Assembly (NCBI RefSeq): GCF_020966635.1
Contig: NZ_JAJKFQ010000001.1
Location: 1,364,001 to 1,428,000, forward strand
Length of the DNA stretch: 64,000 nucleotides
DNA from: Stieleria sp. JC731
GTDB lineage: Bacteria > Planctomycetota > Planctomycetia > Pirellulales > Pirellulaceae
Direction of reading: 5' to 3'
Part shown: positions 1 through 9,668 of the stretch, one piece after another
Layout: every line of letters starts with the position of its first letter
How positions within the stretch are numbered: the stretch's first letter is position 1
Position numbers and translations under genes: made by a program
The notes under the pieces: model-generated
Database searches by the model: none
Told to the model about the DNA's origin: nothing
What the model saw: the letters and a program-made list of their open reading frames with translations, nothing else

Positions 1-1393
1 AGTTTCTCTGCGATGCGATCGTTCGATGGTTTGAAACAAAGGCCATCGTGATGATTGGTGTGACCATCACCAGCAATGCGCCAAACTTTAGCCGAGCAGC
101 AGCGGCCCAGTCATAGTTGGGCTGGTTCCATCCCTTGCAGGCGAAAAACAATAGGAACGTCAACGCGGTTACCAGCGCGACAAAGAATGGCAATTCGGCG
201 TGGTTGTTCAGCAGTAGCGGACAAACAATCGCGACGATGATTCCTCCAAGTGCGCCACCAGCAGAGAGCATGGCGTAGTAGAGCGTCAAACGGTTGGTGG
301 CCGGTTTTAATCGCGCGACTTCCCCATGGCATAGCAAGCACGCGCCGAACAACATCACCATGTAGCAAGTTGCCTCGGCGAGCAATTGGACGCTACCGGG
401 TAGCATTGTTTTGCCCTGAATCAAAGCCAGTGCCGCCAACGTTACCGCTGCGATCGGTTTCGGACGGTACCACTGCGGTGAATCAAAGCAGACGATGAAG
501 CTGGCAAGGTAAAGGCTTAGCGGAAGTACCCACAGGAATGGCACAACGGCAATGTCTTGGCAGACGTGATTGGTGACGACCAACAACATGACACTGGCAA
601 GGGCTGGTAAAGCTATCCAGGCGAGCAGTTGTTTCTTTGGAACCTTCGTATCGGTCGACGAAACTTCTGTGCCCTCGGAGGGATGAGATGGACTTTGACG
701 CTGCATTCGCAGCAAGCTGGTCGCGACGTAACCCTGAACCAAGACAAAGGCAAGGAACAGCAAAGACCAAAGCGTCGATTGGTTCGAAACGGACAAAACC
801 GGTTCGAACAAAAACGGGTAGCTGAGCAGCGCGAACAACGATCCGGCATTTGAGAGTGCGTACAAGCGGTAAACGCGTTCGCTGCTATCTTGCAAACTTA
901 GCCAAGCTTGGATCAGCGGTCCTGTGCTGGATAGAACAAAGTACGGCAAGCCGACATGCCTGGCCAACATCCACAGCAGGTAGAACATCGGCGATTCCGT
1001 TCCCGTTGGCTTCCAAGCATCGGTCGGTTCGATCGGAACCATCAATGCGGCCACACACAATAGCGATAGATGAATGATGGCTTGGACGAACGGGGCACAA
1101 AACGTTCGCAGCAGGTGTGCGTAGAGATACCCTGCAAACAGGAGAACTTGGAAGAACAGCATGCAGGTTGTCCAAACCGCAGGGGTGCCACCGAACCATG
1201 GGAGCACACATTTGCTAATGATCGGTTGGACTTGGAAAACCAAGAAGGCTCCCAACAAGGTCGCCGCGGCAAACCAAAGCAGAGACCGTCCGCCGGCCGA
1301 ATCAACGATCCCGGATTCGGGTGACAGGTGTTCTAAAGAACGTTGGTCCGGATTTGACGATGTTGCGTGCTGAAGCGATTCGGGGGCAGACAT
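1..1393 (-). CDS. Spermidine-synthase-like membrane protein (partial, C-terminus beyond window)
   Basis: An uninterrupted minus-strand frame starts at ATG 1393 and runs off the left edge, giving 464 visible residues. They are almost entirely hydrophobic and form roughly ten membrane segments. After a soluble start of about 45 residues comes LGAFLVFQVQPIISKCVLP, then PWFGGTPAVWTTCMLFFQ. Further on are QDIAVVPFLWVLPLSLYL and LLCHGEVARLKP. These blocks are typical of the membrane half of the 'fused MFS/spermidine synthase' family, where a polytopic N-terminal part precedes a SpeE-like methyltransferase-fold domain. The catalytic domain, if present, lies outside the window, so polyamine synthesis cannot be claimed. 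The gene stands alone, with 189 bp to the next gene on the same strand. Confidence 0.8.
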   Translation of the reverse strand, partial: MSAPESLQHATSSNPDQRSLEHLSPESGIVDSAGGRSLLWFAAATLLGAFLVFQVQPIISKCVLPWFGGTPAVWTTCMLFFQVLLFAGYLYAHLLRTFCAPFVQAIIHLSLLCVAALMVPIEPTDAWKPTGTESPMFYLLWMLARHVGLPYFVLSSTGPLIQAWLSLQDSSERVYRLYALSNAGSLFALLSYPFLFEPVLSVSNQSTLWSLLFLAFVLVQGYVATSLLRMQRQSPSHPSEGTEVSSTDTKVPKKQLLAWIALPALASVMLLVVTNHVCQDIAVVPFLWVLPLSLYLASFIVCFDSPQWYRPKPIAAVTLAALALIQGKTMLPGSVQLLAEATCYMVMLFGACLLCHGEVARLKPATNRLTLYYAMLSAGGALGGIIVAIVCPLLLNNHAELPFFVALVTALTFLLFFACKGWNQPNYDWAAAARLKFGALLVMVTPIITMAFVSNHRTIASQRN

Positions 1394-1582
1394 GAACGGT
1401 GGAGATCCCACGTGCGAGTCAACGATTGTCTGTCTCAGTCCCTGTTTCCAGGTGTTTCGATTCGTTGAAGACAGAATGGACGAGGAAACGTAGGTTTAAA
1501 AAAACGTTCCATCAAATCGAAGTCGCATATCTGGGCCGAACCGGTGTTCTTTGTTTCGCCCCAATTGGTTTTCGCTGCGCGA

Positions 1583-2731
1583 TCAAGGTTTACGCAACCG
1601 CTTGACCGTCTGGGCCAACTTTTGCAGTGCTGGTAGGACCGTTCGAGGGACTGGATTCGTCCAAGGATGCAAGCTGACGACCAGGTGCTGAAATGCTAAG
1701 CGGTCTTCGTACAGGGTGTTCAGCAATTCGTTGTCTGGATCACCACATGAATCGCACAGCGAGATCCCTTGCGAAAACATTCGCTGGACGTTGTGCCATT
1801 CCAATAACATTCCTGGCGAGTGCTCCGCGTATCGCTCGTCGAACGCCGTTTTGTAGCACGCGATGTGATCTTGTGTTCGGATATCGACGAGCATCGCGAT
1901 CGGGGCACCGTCAACAGAAAGTCGAGTCAATTGAAGCTTTTCGGAATCAATCAGTTCACCGACGACATCGACAAAGAACCCAAGAGTATCGTCCTCGGAG
2001 GCGAACGCGGTCGAAGCGTTGCCTTTCCAACCGGATGCTTCTAGGTCCAGAAAAATTTCCATCCACTCACGGGACTGTCGCCTCGTCTGAGCTGTTTCAA
2101 ATCGGACTTTCCCAAGCGATTCAAGGTTCTTTAGTGCTCGATTGATCTTTTTGCGACGGTTCTTCGAAAGGACGCGGCGAAGGTAGTCGTCGATGTCGCC
2201 TTGAGGACGTAGCGCAGCGCGTTGAAATTGATCGCGTCGAAAGGCGGCCAGTGATTGTTTCGTGATCGCATTTGCCATCGCCACCTCGAATGGCTCTTCG
2301 GCAGACGCTGTATTGAGACTCAGCAGTCGATACCCAGCCTGGCGAAGTGAGGCAAAGAACGCTTGCAGCGTTTCGTCGGCAAATTGCGAATCTAATAGCG
2401 GTGTCGAATCGAAGGCTTCATCCGGACGCCAAGCTTCGGCCGCTCGGATCGGCAGCCCATAAAGCCGTGTCGAAACAATTGGCATCAAGCCAACCAACTC
2501 GTTCCCGCGTTCTGCGACAAGGACACGAACCGAGCCGATGTCGATTGTCCGTAACAACGACAACAGGAATTCAGGTTCGTAGCAGGGATTCGTCCAGATA
2601 CAACGCTCCACCAACGCTTCCCAACGCGGGATCAGCGTTAACAGTTCGTTGTACCGCGAGAAACGGACCTGTAGCCGCGTTTCGGATGCGATGGCAGAAT
2701 CGTTCTGCGATGATAGCTCAGCAACTGGCAT
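1583..2731 (-). CDS. GNAT-family acetyltransferase, BioF2/CelD-like (FemAB-related)
   Basis: This soluble protein of about 382 residues resembles the Acetyltransf_6 (CelD/BioF2-like) group, which transfers acyl groups in polysaccharide or peptidoglycan-related pathways. Recognisable blocks are WEALVERC near the N-terminus, the basic stretch LSKNRRKKINRALKNLE before the core, and GAPIAMLVDIRTQDHIACYK followed by YAEHSPGMLLEWH, the C-terminal GNAT core. The ATG at 2731 was chosen. A GTG at 2806 would add 25 residues of no evident family similarity, and neither start has a clear ribosome binding site. The substrate is unknown. The gene lies between two unrelated minus-strand genes with gaps of about 180 bp and is probably monocistronic. 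Confidence 0.78.
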   Translation of the reverse strand: MPVAELSSQNDSAIASETRLQVRFSRYNELLTLIPRWEALVERCIWTNPCYEPEFLLSLLRTIDIGSVRVLVAERGNELVGLMPIVSTRLYGLPIRAAEAWRPDEAFDSTPLLDSQFADETLQAFFASLRQAGYRLLSLNTASAEEPFEVAMANAITKQSLAAFRRDQFQRAALRPQGDIDDYLRRVLSKNRRKKINRALKNLESLGKVRFETAQTRRQSREWMEIFLDLEASGWKGNASTAFASEDDTLGFFVDVVGELIDSEKLQLTRLSVDGAPIAMLVDIRTQDHIACYKTAFDERYAEHSPGMLLEWHNVQRMFSQGISLCDSCGDPDNELLNTLYEDRLAFQHLVVSLHPWTNPVPRTVLPALQKLAQTVKRLRKP

Positions 2732-2911
2732 CGTGTCACAATCGCACAATGGGGGGAACCGACTCGTCTGTTCAACCCTAGGACGTGGACACAATTGAGC
2801 GAGCACAAAATGATCATCCGGTGGTCGAGGGGCGAAACCGATGACGGTGTAACGATCATGTCGATGTTTCGGCCTAACCTATCTGCAGCGGATGACGCTC
2901 ATCCCTAGCGA

Positions 2912-4747
2912 TCAAACGGCGTTCGCCATTGCGGCTAATTGGACGGTTGCCCTGCCCTGCTCTTTTTCCAGGTAGGCACGACCAAATTTAACGTTGACGT
3001 GATCCCAGGGGAGCTTGTCCATCATTTCGTAGCTTTCATGGACTTGGCGTTCGATGTCGATCCCGGCGTCGTGAATCGCGGTCCACCAACGTTCCGGATC
3101 CAAGTACTCGGTCCAGCCGTCCATTCGGGCGCCACGTTCCCAAGCCATACGGATTGCGTCGCCGGTGCGGCGGTCGCCGCGGCTGAGTACGCCTTCAAGT
3201 AGGCTGGTTTCGATGTTGTGGCACTTCACGTTGACGCTACGGATCTGACGACGACTCCATAGGTACTTGTGAGCCCATTTGAAGTACTCGCGTCGCTGCA
3301 TCCCGTTCCACTGATAAGGCGTGTGAGCTTTGGGAACAAAGTTCGACACACTGGCAGTGACCCGTGCGTATCGTCCTCGCACTTCCTTGCCGACGGTGGC
3401 GATCGTTTCGGCCAAGTCGATGATGCCATCCAAATCGACTTCTCGCTCACCCGGCAAGCCACACATGAAGTACAGCTTGACGCTATCGAAACCGTTTTGA
3501 AACGCGTTGCGGCAGCCTTCGATCAAGTCACTATTCTTAATCTTCTTGCGAATTTGCTCTCGCATATCATCGCGAGCGACTTCTGGTGCCAGCGTCAGAG
3601 AGCTTCGGCGATCGGTGCCGATCAATTGTGGCAGCGATCGGAGCTGGTCGTTCACCCGCAGGCTGGGGACGCTGATGTTGACGCCCAGCGGTTTGAAAAC
3701 TTCGTGCAGTCGTTTGACGAGCGGTTCGAAGTGCGGGTAGTCGCTACTGGAAAGCGATAGGATGCTGATCTCATTGTGTCCGGTGTTGAGATAGCTTTCC
3801 CAAGCGGCATCAACGATGGTTTCGACTTCGCGGATTCGCAGCGGTCGCTTGATCACAGTGCTTTGACAGAAGCGACACAGGTGTGGGCAACCACGCATGA
3901 TCTCGATCGCGATTCGATCGTGTACACAATCGATGTAGGGCACGATCGGCTTGGTGGGCAGCGGTATGCCGTCCAAGTCACTAATCACACTTGGTGCGAT
4001 GGTCGCAGGGACGTCATCACGAATCCGTTTTAGATCGGCGATGCGGCCGTTGTCGTAGGAAGGCTGGTAGAACCTTGGGACGTATGCGTATTCGAGCGTT
4101 TTGGCGACTTCGGCCAAGGCATCTTCGCGTTGTTTGCGTCCCGCTTCACCGGTCGCGAAAGACCCGTCGGGTTGGCGGCATTGATTTTTTAGCTTCAGCC
4201 AAAGGTCACAAATAACAGGCAGTGCCGGTTCGCCGTCGCCGGTGATCATGACGTCGAAGTAGTCTGCCATCGGTTCAGGGTTTTGGCAGCACGGCCCGCC
4301 GGCGACCATCAGTGGGTCGGCCATGGTGCGGTCGCAGGCTTTCAGCGGGATGCCGCCCAGATCGATCATCGTCAAAACGTTGGGCGAGCTGATTTCGTAC
4401 TGTAAGCTCAGCCCGACGACGTCAAATTCAGAAAGCGCGGTGAACGTTTCCAAGGTGTATAGCGGGATGTCGTTCTTTCGCAGCAACTGTTCCATGTCCG
4501 GCCATGGCGTGAAGACACGCTCGGCGCACCAATCGTCACGGCGATTGATAAGTGAATACAGCACCTGCAGCCCGTGGTGGCTCATCCCGATGGTGTAGGC
4601 GTCGGGGAATCCGATCGCCAGTTTTCCTCGCACACTTCGGTGGTCTTTGACGATGATGTTCCGCTCGCCACCGACATATTGGGCTGGCGTTTGAACGTGG
4701 GGCCAGACTCGAGATTCGAGTTGTTTTCGACGTTTTTGATTGATCAT
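2912..4747 (-). CDS. B12-binding domain / radical SAM protein, TIGR03960 family
   Basis: A 611-residue cytosolic protein. The N-terminal part (residues about 18-200) begins with YVGGERNIIVK and contains FPDAYTIGMSHHGLQVLYS and AERVFTPWPDME, blocks characteristic of TIGR03960 B12-binding radical SAM proteins. The radical SAM centre is MRGCPHLCRFCQ (CxxxCxxC, near residue 285), which ligates a 4Fe-4S cluster and cleaves S-adenosylmethionine. In Firmicutes this family often sits beside or is fused to a TIGR03936/DUF2344 protein linked to RNA modification or ribosomal genes. No such partner is visible here, so the substrate stays unknown. The divergent neighbour at 4862 encodes a Rieske protein, and the 114-bp gap holds both promoters. 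Confidence 0.85.
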   Translation of the reverse strand: MINQKRRKQLESRVWPHVQTPAQYVGGERNIIVKDHRSVRGKLAIGFPDAYTIGMSHHGLQVLYSLINRRDDWCAERVFTPWPDMEQLLRKNDIPLYTLETFTALSEFDVVGLSLQYEISSPNVLTMIDLGGIPLKACDRTMADPLMVAGGPCCQNPEPMADYFDVMITGDGEPALPVICDLWLKLKNQCRQPDGSFATGEAGRKQREDALAEVAKTLEYAYVPRFYQPSYDNGRIADLKRIRDDVPATIAPSVISDLDGIPLPTKPIVPYIDCVHDRIAIEIMRGCPHLCRFCQSTVIKRPLRIREVETIVDAAWESYLNTGHNEISILSLSSSDYPHFEPLVKRLHEVFKPLGVNISVPSLRVNDQLRSLPQLIGTDRRSSLTLAPEVARDDMREQIRKKIKNSDLIEGCRNAFQNGFDSVKLYFMCGLPGEREVDLDGIIDLAETIATVGKEVRGRYARVTASVSNFVPKAHTPYQWNGMQRREYFKWAHKYLWSRRQIRSVNVKCHNIETSLLEGVLSRGDRRTGDAIRMAWERGARMDGWTEYLDPERWWTAIHDAGIDIERQVHESYEMMDKLPWDHVNVKFGRAYLEKEQGRATVQLAAMANAV

Positions 4748-4861
4748 GCGGAACGCACAGGAATTTGCGGGAGTGGGCAGTGAGACTGCGAACGCCTAAA
4801 GTGTGACTGCTGAGGGGCTATTTTTGCAAGGCAAACTCTTTTTGACGCAGGCGTCCGACCG

Positions 4862-5197
4862 GTGAGTGACTTTGAATCTGTAGGAAAAGTTAGTGATTTC
4901 GAGAAAGGCCGCGGTCGAGCGGTTCCCGTCAATGGCCGTATGGTGGCCGTTTTTCGGCAGGAAGACGGCAGTTGGTACGCGATTGACGATCTCTGTCCGC
5001 ACATGGGGGCTTCACTCGCTGAGGGGTACGTCGAAGGCAATTCGGTGACTTGCCCCTGGCACGCGTGGCGATTCTGTGTTGCCGACGGAACGTGGGAAGA
5101 CAATCCGCGGGTAAAGGTTGATTGTTTCGAGGTCAAGGTTGAAGACGACGAAGTCTTCGTTCGCGAGCGTGAAAAAGAACAGCCCACAAAGAACTAG
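4862..5197 (+). CDS. Rieske 2Fe-2S ferredoxin-like protein (NirD-type)
   Basis: This small soluble electron-transfer protein of 111 residues has both halves of the Rieske cluster site: DLCPHMGASL (CxH) and TCPWHAWRF (CxxH). The spacing of about 17 residues is normal for NirD-like proteins or ferredoxin subunits of non-haem oxygenases. There is no signal peptide or membrane anchor, so it acts in the cytoplasm. The start is a GTG at 4862. No oxygenase or nitrite reductase large subunit is adjacent, so its partner is unknown; it could also be a free-standing small Rieske protein. It is transcribed away from the radical SAM gene. Confidence 0.85.
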   Translation: MSDFESVGKVSDFEKGRGRAVPVNGRMVAVFRQEDGSWYAIDDLCPHMGASLAEGYVEGNSVTCPWHAWRFCVADGTWEDNPRVKVDCFEVKVEDDEVFVREREKEQPTKN

Positions 5198-5263
5198 AAG
5201 CCAAGAGCTAGAACTCGTCGGCGTTGCGATTTCAACGCGGTTTAGTTGGGATCAAAAGCAGAC

Positions 5264-5331
5264 CCGGAACCGTTTCGGCTAGGACCGTCATGGCTAGAAG
5301 ATCAAGTGACTTCAAGCCGCGACGGTTCTGG
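5264..5331. repeat. Imperfect inverted repeat between convergent genes
   Basis: Arms of 17 bp at 5264-5280 (CCGGAACCGTTTCGGCT) and 5315-5331 are complementary at 14 of 17 positions, separated by a 34-bp loop. They lie between the convergent Rieske and UPF0173 genes. The position suits a bidirectional hairpin limiting read-through, but there is no T-tract, so intrinsic termination is only a guess. Confidence 0.4.
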
Positions 5332-5370
5332 ATAGGTCAAACCCTGAGCGGGTGAAATCGCTTCTCGCGA

Positions 5371-6054
5371 TCAGACTTCGAATGTTTCGCCAACTTGTAG
5401 CACGACCGGTTCGGCGTCAGTCTCCGAACGAACTTCAGCAGCCCAGTGTGCGGCGTTCTGTTCGATCGGTGGCCAAGTGTCGTAGTGCGTTGGCAGAACG
5501 TATTTAGGTTCAATCAGCTTCGTCGCTTGGATGCTGTCGTGAACACCCATGGTGTAAAGATCGCCGATCGGAAGAACGGCAATATCTACTCCACCGGCAT
5601 ACCATTTCATGTCGCTGAAGTATGCGGTGTCGCAAGCAAAGTAGATTCGTCGGTCACCAAAGTTCAGGACGAATCCGGCAGGCATGCCACCATAGGAACC
5701 GTCCGGCAGTACACTACTATGAATGGCCGGAACCATTTTTACTGACCCATCGGGAACGTCGACTTTACCACCGATGTTCATTCCCATGACATTAGACAGT
5801 TGGCTCTTTTGCTGAAGCCACTGTGCGATTTCGAAAATCGCGATTACTTGGGCGCCGGACTTTTCGGCAACGGCGGCGACATCGGCAACATGATCGAAGT
5901 GGCCATGCGATACCAGGATATGGGTGCAGTCGGCGAAGTCATCAGCTTTCGCGGTGGCTTTTGGATTGTCCGTAAAAAACGGATCCAACAGGATTCGCAT
6001 TGACTGGGTTTCGATGTACCAACTTGCGTGTGACAGCCATGTCAATTTGATCAT
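5371..6054 (-). CDS. UPF0173 metal-dependent hydrolase (metallo-beta-lactamase fold)
   Basis: At 227 residues this is the usual length for the UPF0173/YtkL family. The N-terminus KLTWLSHASWYIET, the metal-binding block LVSHGHFDHVADVA (HxHxDH, near residue 51), the mid-protein IYFACDTAYFSDMKWY and the C-terminal YVLPTHYDTWPPI are all as expected for a dinuclear-metal hydrolase of the beta-lactamase fold. The physiological substrate of this family is not established. It is cytosolic, with no signal peptide. The ATG at 6054 is the natural start because family similarity begins within a few residues. It is followed upstream by a palindromic REP-like pair rather than a cotranscribed gene. Confidence 0.88.
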   Translation of the reverse strand: MIKLTWLSHASWYIETQSMRILLDPFFTDNPKATAKADDFADCTHILVSHGHFDHVADVAAVAEKSGAQVIAIFEIAQWLQQKSQLSNVMGMNIGGKVDVPDGSVKMVPAIHSSVLPDGSYGGMPAGFVLNFGDRRIYFACDTAYFSDMKWYAGGVDIAVLPIGDLYTMGVHDSIQATKLIEPKYVLPTHYDTWPPIEQNAAHWAAEVRSETDAEPVVLQVGETFEV

Positions 6055-6080
6055 TTGCTTTCTGAACTAAGTGCCAATCC

Positions 6081-6160
6081 GAAAGGAGTCTGACCCTTTG
6101 GAGGCGAGACAGTTTTTCTTGAGTTTCACGGCCTTGCTGGAGAGGGTCAGACCCCTTTTC
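6081..6160. repeat. Inverted pair of GGGTCTGACCC-type palindromes (REP-like doublet)
   Basis: Two palindrome-cored motifs face each other: GAAAGGAGTCTGACCCTTTG at 6081-6100 and AGAGGGTCAGACCCCTTTTC at 6141-6160. The second is nearly the reverse complement of the first, sharing an AAAGGRGTCTGACCCT core. Each has its own near-palindromic centre and they are separated by 40 bp. The arrangement matches BIME-like REP doublets dispersed by RAYT-type (IS200-like) transposases, which in several phyla carry a GGGTCTGACCC core. No transposase is nearby, so the family assignment is inference. Confidence 0.5.
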
Positions 6161-6246
6161 GGCAAGGCTCTATGTGGATGAAGGCATCGACTTGTTAGCT
6201 TCGTCAGTGATGCAACGTTGTTGCTTATCGGCGATCAAAGCTCGGC

Positions 6247-7470
6247 TCAATAATCTTCGCCGCGTAAACGTGCAATCTCCATCGCATCTTTATCTCCTCG
6301 GCCCGAAAGGCAAACGACCAGGTTCTGATCCGGTTTCATTTCGCCGGCCAACTTGATCGCCTGAGCCAGCGCGTGGCTGGATTCGAGCGCGGGAATAATG
6401 CCTTCGGTGCGCGCCAATTTGTCAAACGCTTGCATGGCATCGGCATCACCGCATTGGACATAGTCGACTCGACCGGTGTCTTTCCAATAACTGTGTTCAG
6501 GGCCGACGCCTGGATAGTCCAGTCCGGCGCTCATGCTGTGAACGTCACAGGTTTGGCCATCGTCGTCCTGCATCACATAGCTGTAACTGCCATGTAGGAC
6601 TCCGGGCGAACCGAATGTCATCGGGGCGGCATGGTCACCGGGATTGGTGCCGCGTCCGCCGGCTTCGACGCCGACCAATCGGACGTCGTCGTCTTCGATG
6701 AACGGATAGAACATTCCCGCCGCGTTGCTTCCGCCGCCGACACAGGCGACCACACATTCGGGTTGTTTGCCGAAGACTTCTTGTGATTGGTCACGCGTTT
6801 CACGACCGATCACCGATTGAAAATCACGAACCATCATCGGAAATGGGTGTGGTCCGATCACGCTGCCAATGATGTAGTGCGTGTCCTCGACAGACGACAT
6901 CCAATCACGCATCGCTTCGTTGACCGCGTCACGTAATGTTCGCGATCCGCTTTCGACGGGACTGATTTCTGCGCCCAGCAATCGCATGCTGAACACGTTG
7001 GGCTTTTGCCGGCGGATGTCTTCGGCACCCATGTAGACAACACAGGGAAGGCCAAAGTGGGCGCATGCCGTCGCGGTGGCAACGCCGTGCTGTCCGGCTC
7101 CTGTTTCAGCGATGACACGCGTTTTTCCCATCCGCAGTGTCAGCAAGGCCTGGCCAAGCGTGTTGTTGATTTTGTGAGCACCGGTGTGGTTCAAATCTTC
7201 GCGTTTAAGCCAAATTTGTGCCCCGCCGCAGGCTTCGCTAAGCCGTTTTGCGTGATAAAACGGACTCGGTCGGCCGACAAAAGTTTTGAGAAGACCGGCA
7301 AGTTCACGCTGGAATTCAGGGTCTTTCTTGGCAACCTCGTATTCCTCGGAAAGCTGCTCGAGCGCGCGAGTCAGCGTTTCTGGAACGAAACGGCCACCGA
7401 AATCGCCAAATCGGCCGCGTTCATCTGGAACTGACGCCGAAGCGGCCCCAGTCGTAGGGACGGTACTCAT
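6247..7470 (-). CDS. trpB: Tryptophan synthase beta chain
   Basis: The 407-residue PLP enzyme condenses indole with L-serine to make tryptophan. Diagnostic sequence includes [12 protein letters not shown] at the start, [14 protein letters not shown] with the PLP lysine (near residue 102), [17 protein letters not shown], the phosphate loop [12 protein letters not shown] and C-terminal CLSGRGDKD. Residues needed for catalysis are present. It is a TrpB1-type enzyme rather than TrpB2, judging by the length and the HTGAHKINN context. No trpA or other trp gene is adjacent, so the pathway genes appear dispersed. The start is ATG 7470; the roughly 106-bp gap to the divergent DUF429 gene should hold both promoters. 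Confidence 0.96.
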   Translation of the reverse strand: MSTVPTTGAASASVPDERGRFGDFGGRFVPETLTRALEQLSEEYEVAKKDPEFQRELAGLLKTFVGRPSPFYHAKRLSEACGGAQIWLKREDLNHTGAHKINNTLGQALLTLRMGKTRVIAETGAGQHGVATATACAHFGLPCVVYMGAEDIRRQKPNVFSMRLLGAEISPVESGSRTLRDAVNEAMRDWMSSVEDTHYIIGSVIGPHPFPMMVRDFQSVIGRETRDQSQEVFGKQPECVVACVGGGSNAAGMFYPFIEDDDVRLVGVEAGGRGTNPGDHAAPMTFGSPGVLHGSYSYVMQDDDGQTCDVHSMSAGLDYPGVGPEHSYWKDTGRVDYVQCGDADAMQAFDKLARTEGIIPALESSHALAQAIKLAGEMKPDQNLVVCLSGRGDKDAMEIARLRGEDY

Positions 7471-7576
7471 ACTGCTATTGTTTGGTGTTGTTATGTATTG
7501 GACGCGCCGGCAAGGATCCGCCGCATGGATCCGCCCGGTGCGTCACTGAAAGCACATCTTCCCCCGCTGAAGTCCC

Positions 7577-8518
7577 GTGGTCAACGCAGCTAGTTCGAAC
7601 CAGGCGAAATCTGATTCGCTGTCGCTTTCCAAAGCCAGTCGTGTCTTGGAACAAATCCCTTCGCTGCCGATCAATACCGTGATGGGAATCGATTACAGCG
7701 GGTCCGCGAAAAGTGGCCGGACCGCTTGGGCGGCTGAGTTGATTCTGGACAAATCAGTCGACGGCCCCCCTGTTTTGCGGCTCGTGTCACTGCAGCCGCT
7801 CGGCAGGCTTGCCGCCAGCGATGATCGCGAACGGGTCAACGAGTATCTTACAGACCGAATTCGAATCCAGAAGGAAACGCTCTGGGGATGCGATTTTCCG
7901 TTCGGATTGCCGATCGAGCTATCGCTTGGGGGGTGGAGGAACCAGCTCGATCTGATTGGCAAGTTCAATGGAAATGCCAAAGAATTCGGCAGAACACTTG
8001 TGGAGCTCTCACTTCAGGAAACGGGTTCCCTGCATGTGCGGCGGACAACCGATCAGGAAACCAAAACGCCATTTGATTGTTATCACTACAGAATCATCTA
8101 CCAGACTTTCCACGGAATGCGCGACATCTTGGCAAACCTGATCGCTGAACCTGCCGTTGCGATCTTGCCATTTCAATACAGACGCGAGTCAAAAACACCG
8201 CTCCGCTCGATCATTGCCGAAGCATGTCCATCGTCCACGTTGAAAAAATTGCAATTACCTTTTCGGCGATACAAACAGTCCGGAGGCCAGGCACCGACGG
8301 ATGATCAAAAACACGTTCGCCGAGCAATCTTGGCAGGGATAAAACATCTTGTTGAAATCTCACCGCATCGCCGCAAGGTGATCATGAATGATCCCGGCGG
8401 CGATGCCCTGGATGCGGTGCTTGCCGGAGTCGGTGTTTGGACGGCCTTTGTGAATGCGGATCATCGGGAAATTGCGAACCACCCTCGCTATCACAAAGAG
8501 GGTTACGTGTATTGTTAG
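7577..8518 (+). CDS. DUF429 domain protein (predicted RNase H-fold nuclease)
   Basis: A 313-residue soluble protein with the DUF429 signature: MGIDYSGSAKSGRTAWAAE, then LWGCDFPFGLPIEL, IIAEACPSSTLKK and the C-terminal DPGGDALDAVLAG. The conserved acidic residues (Asp in GIDYS, Asp in GCDFP, Glu in AEACPS, Asp in GGDALDA) fit a RNase H-like metal site. The family is predicted to be a nuclease, but its substrate is not known. The listed start is a GTG at 7577; similarity begins only at ATG 7682, so the true product may lack the first 35 residues. Divergent from trpB and 107 bp upstream of mutM on the same strand, which may suggest a nucleic-acid-related role. Confidence 0.75.
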   Translation: MVNAASSNQAKSDSLSLSKASRVLEQIPSLPINTVMGIDYSGSAKSGRTAWAAELILDKSVDGPPVLRLVSLQPLGRLAASDDRERVNEYLTDRIRIQKETLWGCDFPFGLPIELSLGGWRNQLDLIGKFNGNAKEFGRTLVELSLQETGSLHVRRTTDQETKTPFDCYHYRIIYQTFHGMRDILANLIAEPAVAILPFQYRRESKTPLRSIIAEACPSSTLKKLQLPFRRYKQSGGQAPTDDQKHVRRAILAGIKHLVEISPHRRKVIMNDPGGDALDAVLAGVGVWTAFVNADHREIANHPRYHKEGYVYC

Positions 8519-8625
8519 TGGCGATTGATTGTTTATTGCGAATGCGAGGCAAAATCTACGCAGGCATTTTCCCAGGTCGATTCAGACCGAACCACTTACT
8601 AATCGAAGGATATTAAAGCGAGTTC

Positions 8626-9510
8626 ATGCCGGAGCTTCCCGAAGTCGAAACGATGCGCCGCGGCGTTATGCCGATTGTGGGGCAACGAATCGTGGCGGCA
8701 GAGTGTCCGCCCTGCCAGCGACGTCCGATCTTGATGGAACCGGGCATCGGTACCATCAATCGCCGGCTACGTGATCGTGAAATCTGCGGTATCGAGCGGC
8801 TCGGAAAGCGTGTGATCATTGTGCTTGATGATGGGCAATCGATTGTGATCGAGCCTCGGATGACAGGTTTGGTCTTGTTGGCCGATCCGCCGACAACCGA
8901 CCATTTGCGGTTTCGAATGAAGCTGACCGGCGAAATTCATCCCGAGCTACTGTTTTGGGATCGTCGCGGACTTGGCACGCTCAGGTTGCTTCAGCCAGGG
9001 CAACTGGAACAGCAGGTTCGGGCCAAGCTCGGTCAGGATGCGCTTCAGATCGATGCAGAATCGCTTCGCGACCAATTGAAATCTAGTCGACGCGTCATCA
9101 AAGTCGCATTGCTTGACCAACGAGCTGTTGCCGGCATTGGGAATTTGTACGCCGCAGAGATTTTGTTTGTGGCGGGTGTCGATCCGAGAACGCGATGTGA
9201 TCAACTTTCAATGCCGCAATGGCAACGCATCGTCGTTGCCACGGGCCTGGTGTTGCACGAAGCGATCGCGCACGAAGGCAGTACGCTATCGGATGGCACC
9301 TACCGCAACGCGCTGAACCAATCCGGTGGCTATCAAAACTATCACCGCGTGTACGACCGAGCCGATCAGCCCTGTTCGCGATGTCAGCTGGGTACCATCC
9401 GCCGTATCGTTCAAGCCCAACGCAGCACGTTTTTCTGCCCCGTTTGTCAGAAGAAAAGCGGCCTGCACCCGACGGTCGAAAAAATCGAAGTGTCGTCGGG
9501 GGGCGGTTAA
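8626..9510 (+). CDS. mutM: Formamidopyrimidine-DNA glycosylase
   Basis: This base-excision repair enzyme removes 8-oxoguanine and ring-opened purines and nicks the abasic site. The catalytic N-terminus MPELPEVETMRRGV carries Pro2 and Glu3, LGKRVIIVLDDG supplies the conserved lysine region, and the helix-two-turn-helix segment contains AGIGNLYAAEILF. The C-terminal zinc finger is visible as CSRCQLG with the second pair in FFCPVCQKK. At 294 residues the length is standard. A GAAGGA ribosome binding site lies about 15 bp before ATG 8626. No operon partner is evident beyond the DUF429 gene just upstream. Confidence 0.95.
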   Translation: MPELPEVETMRRGVMPIVGQRIVAAECPPCQRRPILMEPGIGTINRRLRDREICGIERLGKRVIIVLDDGQSIVIEPRMTGLVLLADPPTTDHLRFRMKLTGEIHPELLFWDRRGLGTLRLLQPGQLEQQVRAKLGQDALQIDAESLRDQLKSSRRVIKVALLDQRAVAGIGNLYAAEILFVAGVDPRTRCDQLSMPQWQRIVVATGLVLHEAIAHEGSTLSDGTYRNALNQSGGYQNYHRVYDRADQPCSRCQLGTIRRIVQAQRSTFFCPVCQKKSGLHPTVEKIEVSSGGG

Positions 9511-9668
9511 TGGTTAGACTTGGTGGTCGTTCGCAGTCGAAGGCCTTCGGTTAAAATGCGAGGAACCGCGATCGCGTTTTCGGGTTGGAACCGTGTTTTC
9601 AGGTGACAATCTTGTCTGCGACGTCGGTTTGGTTTGCCAGTTAGTCCCGATCAGGGAGTTGATTTTCG

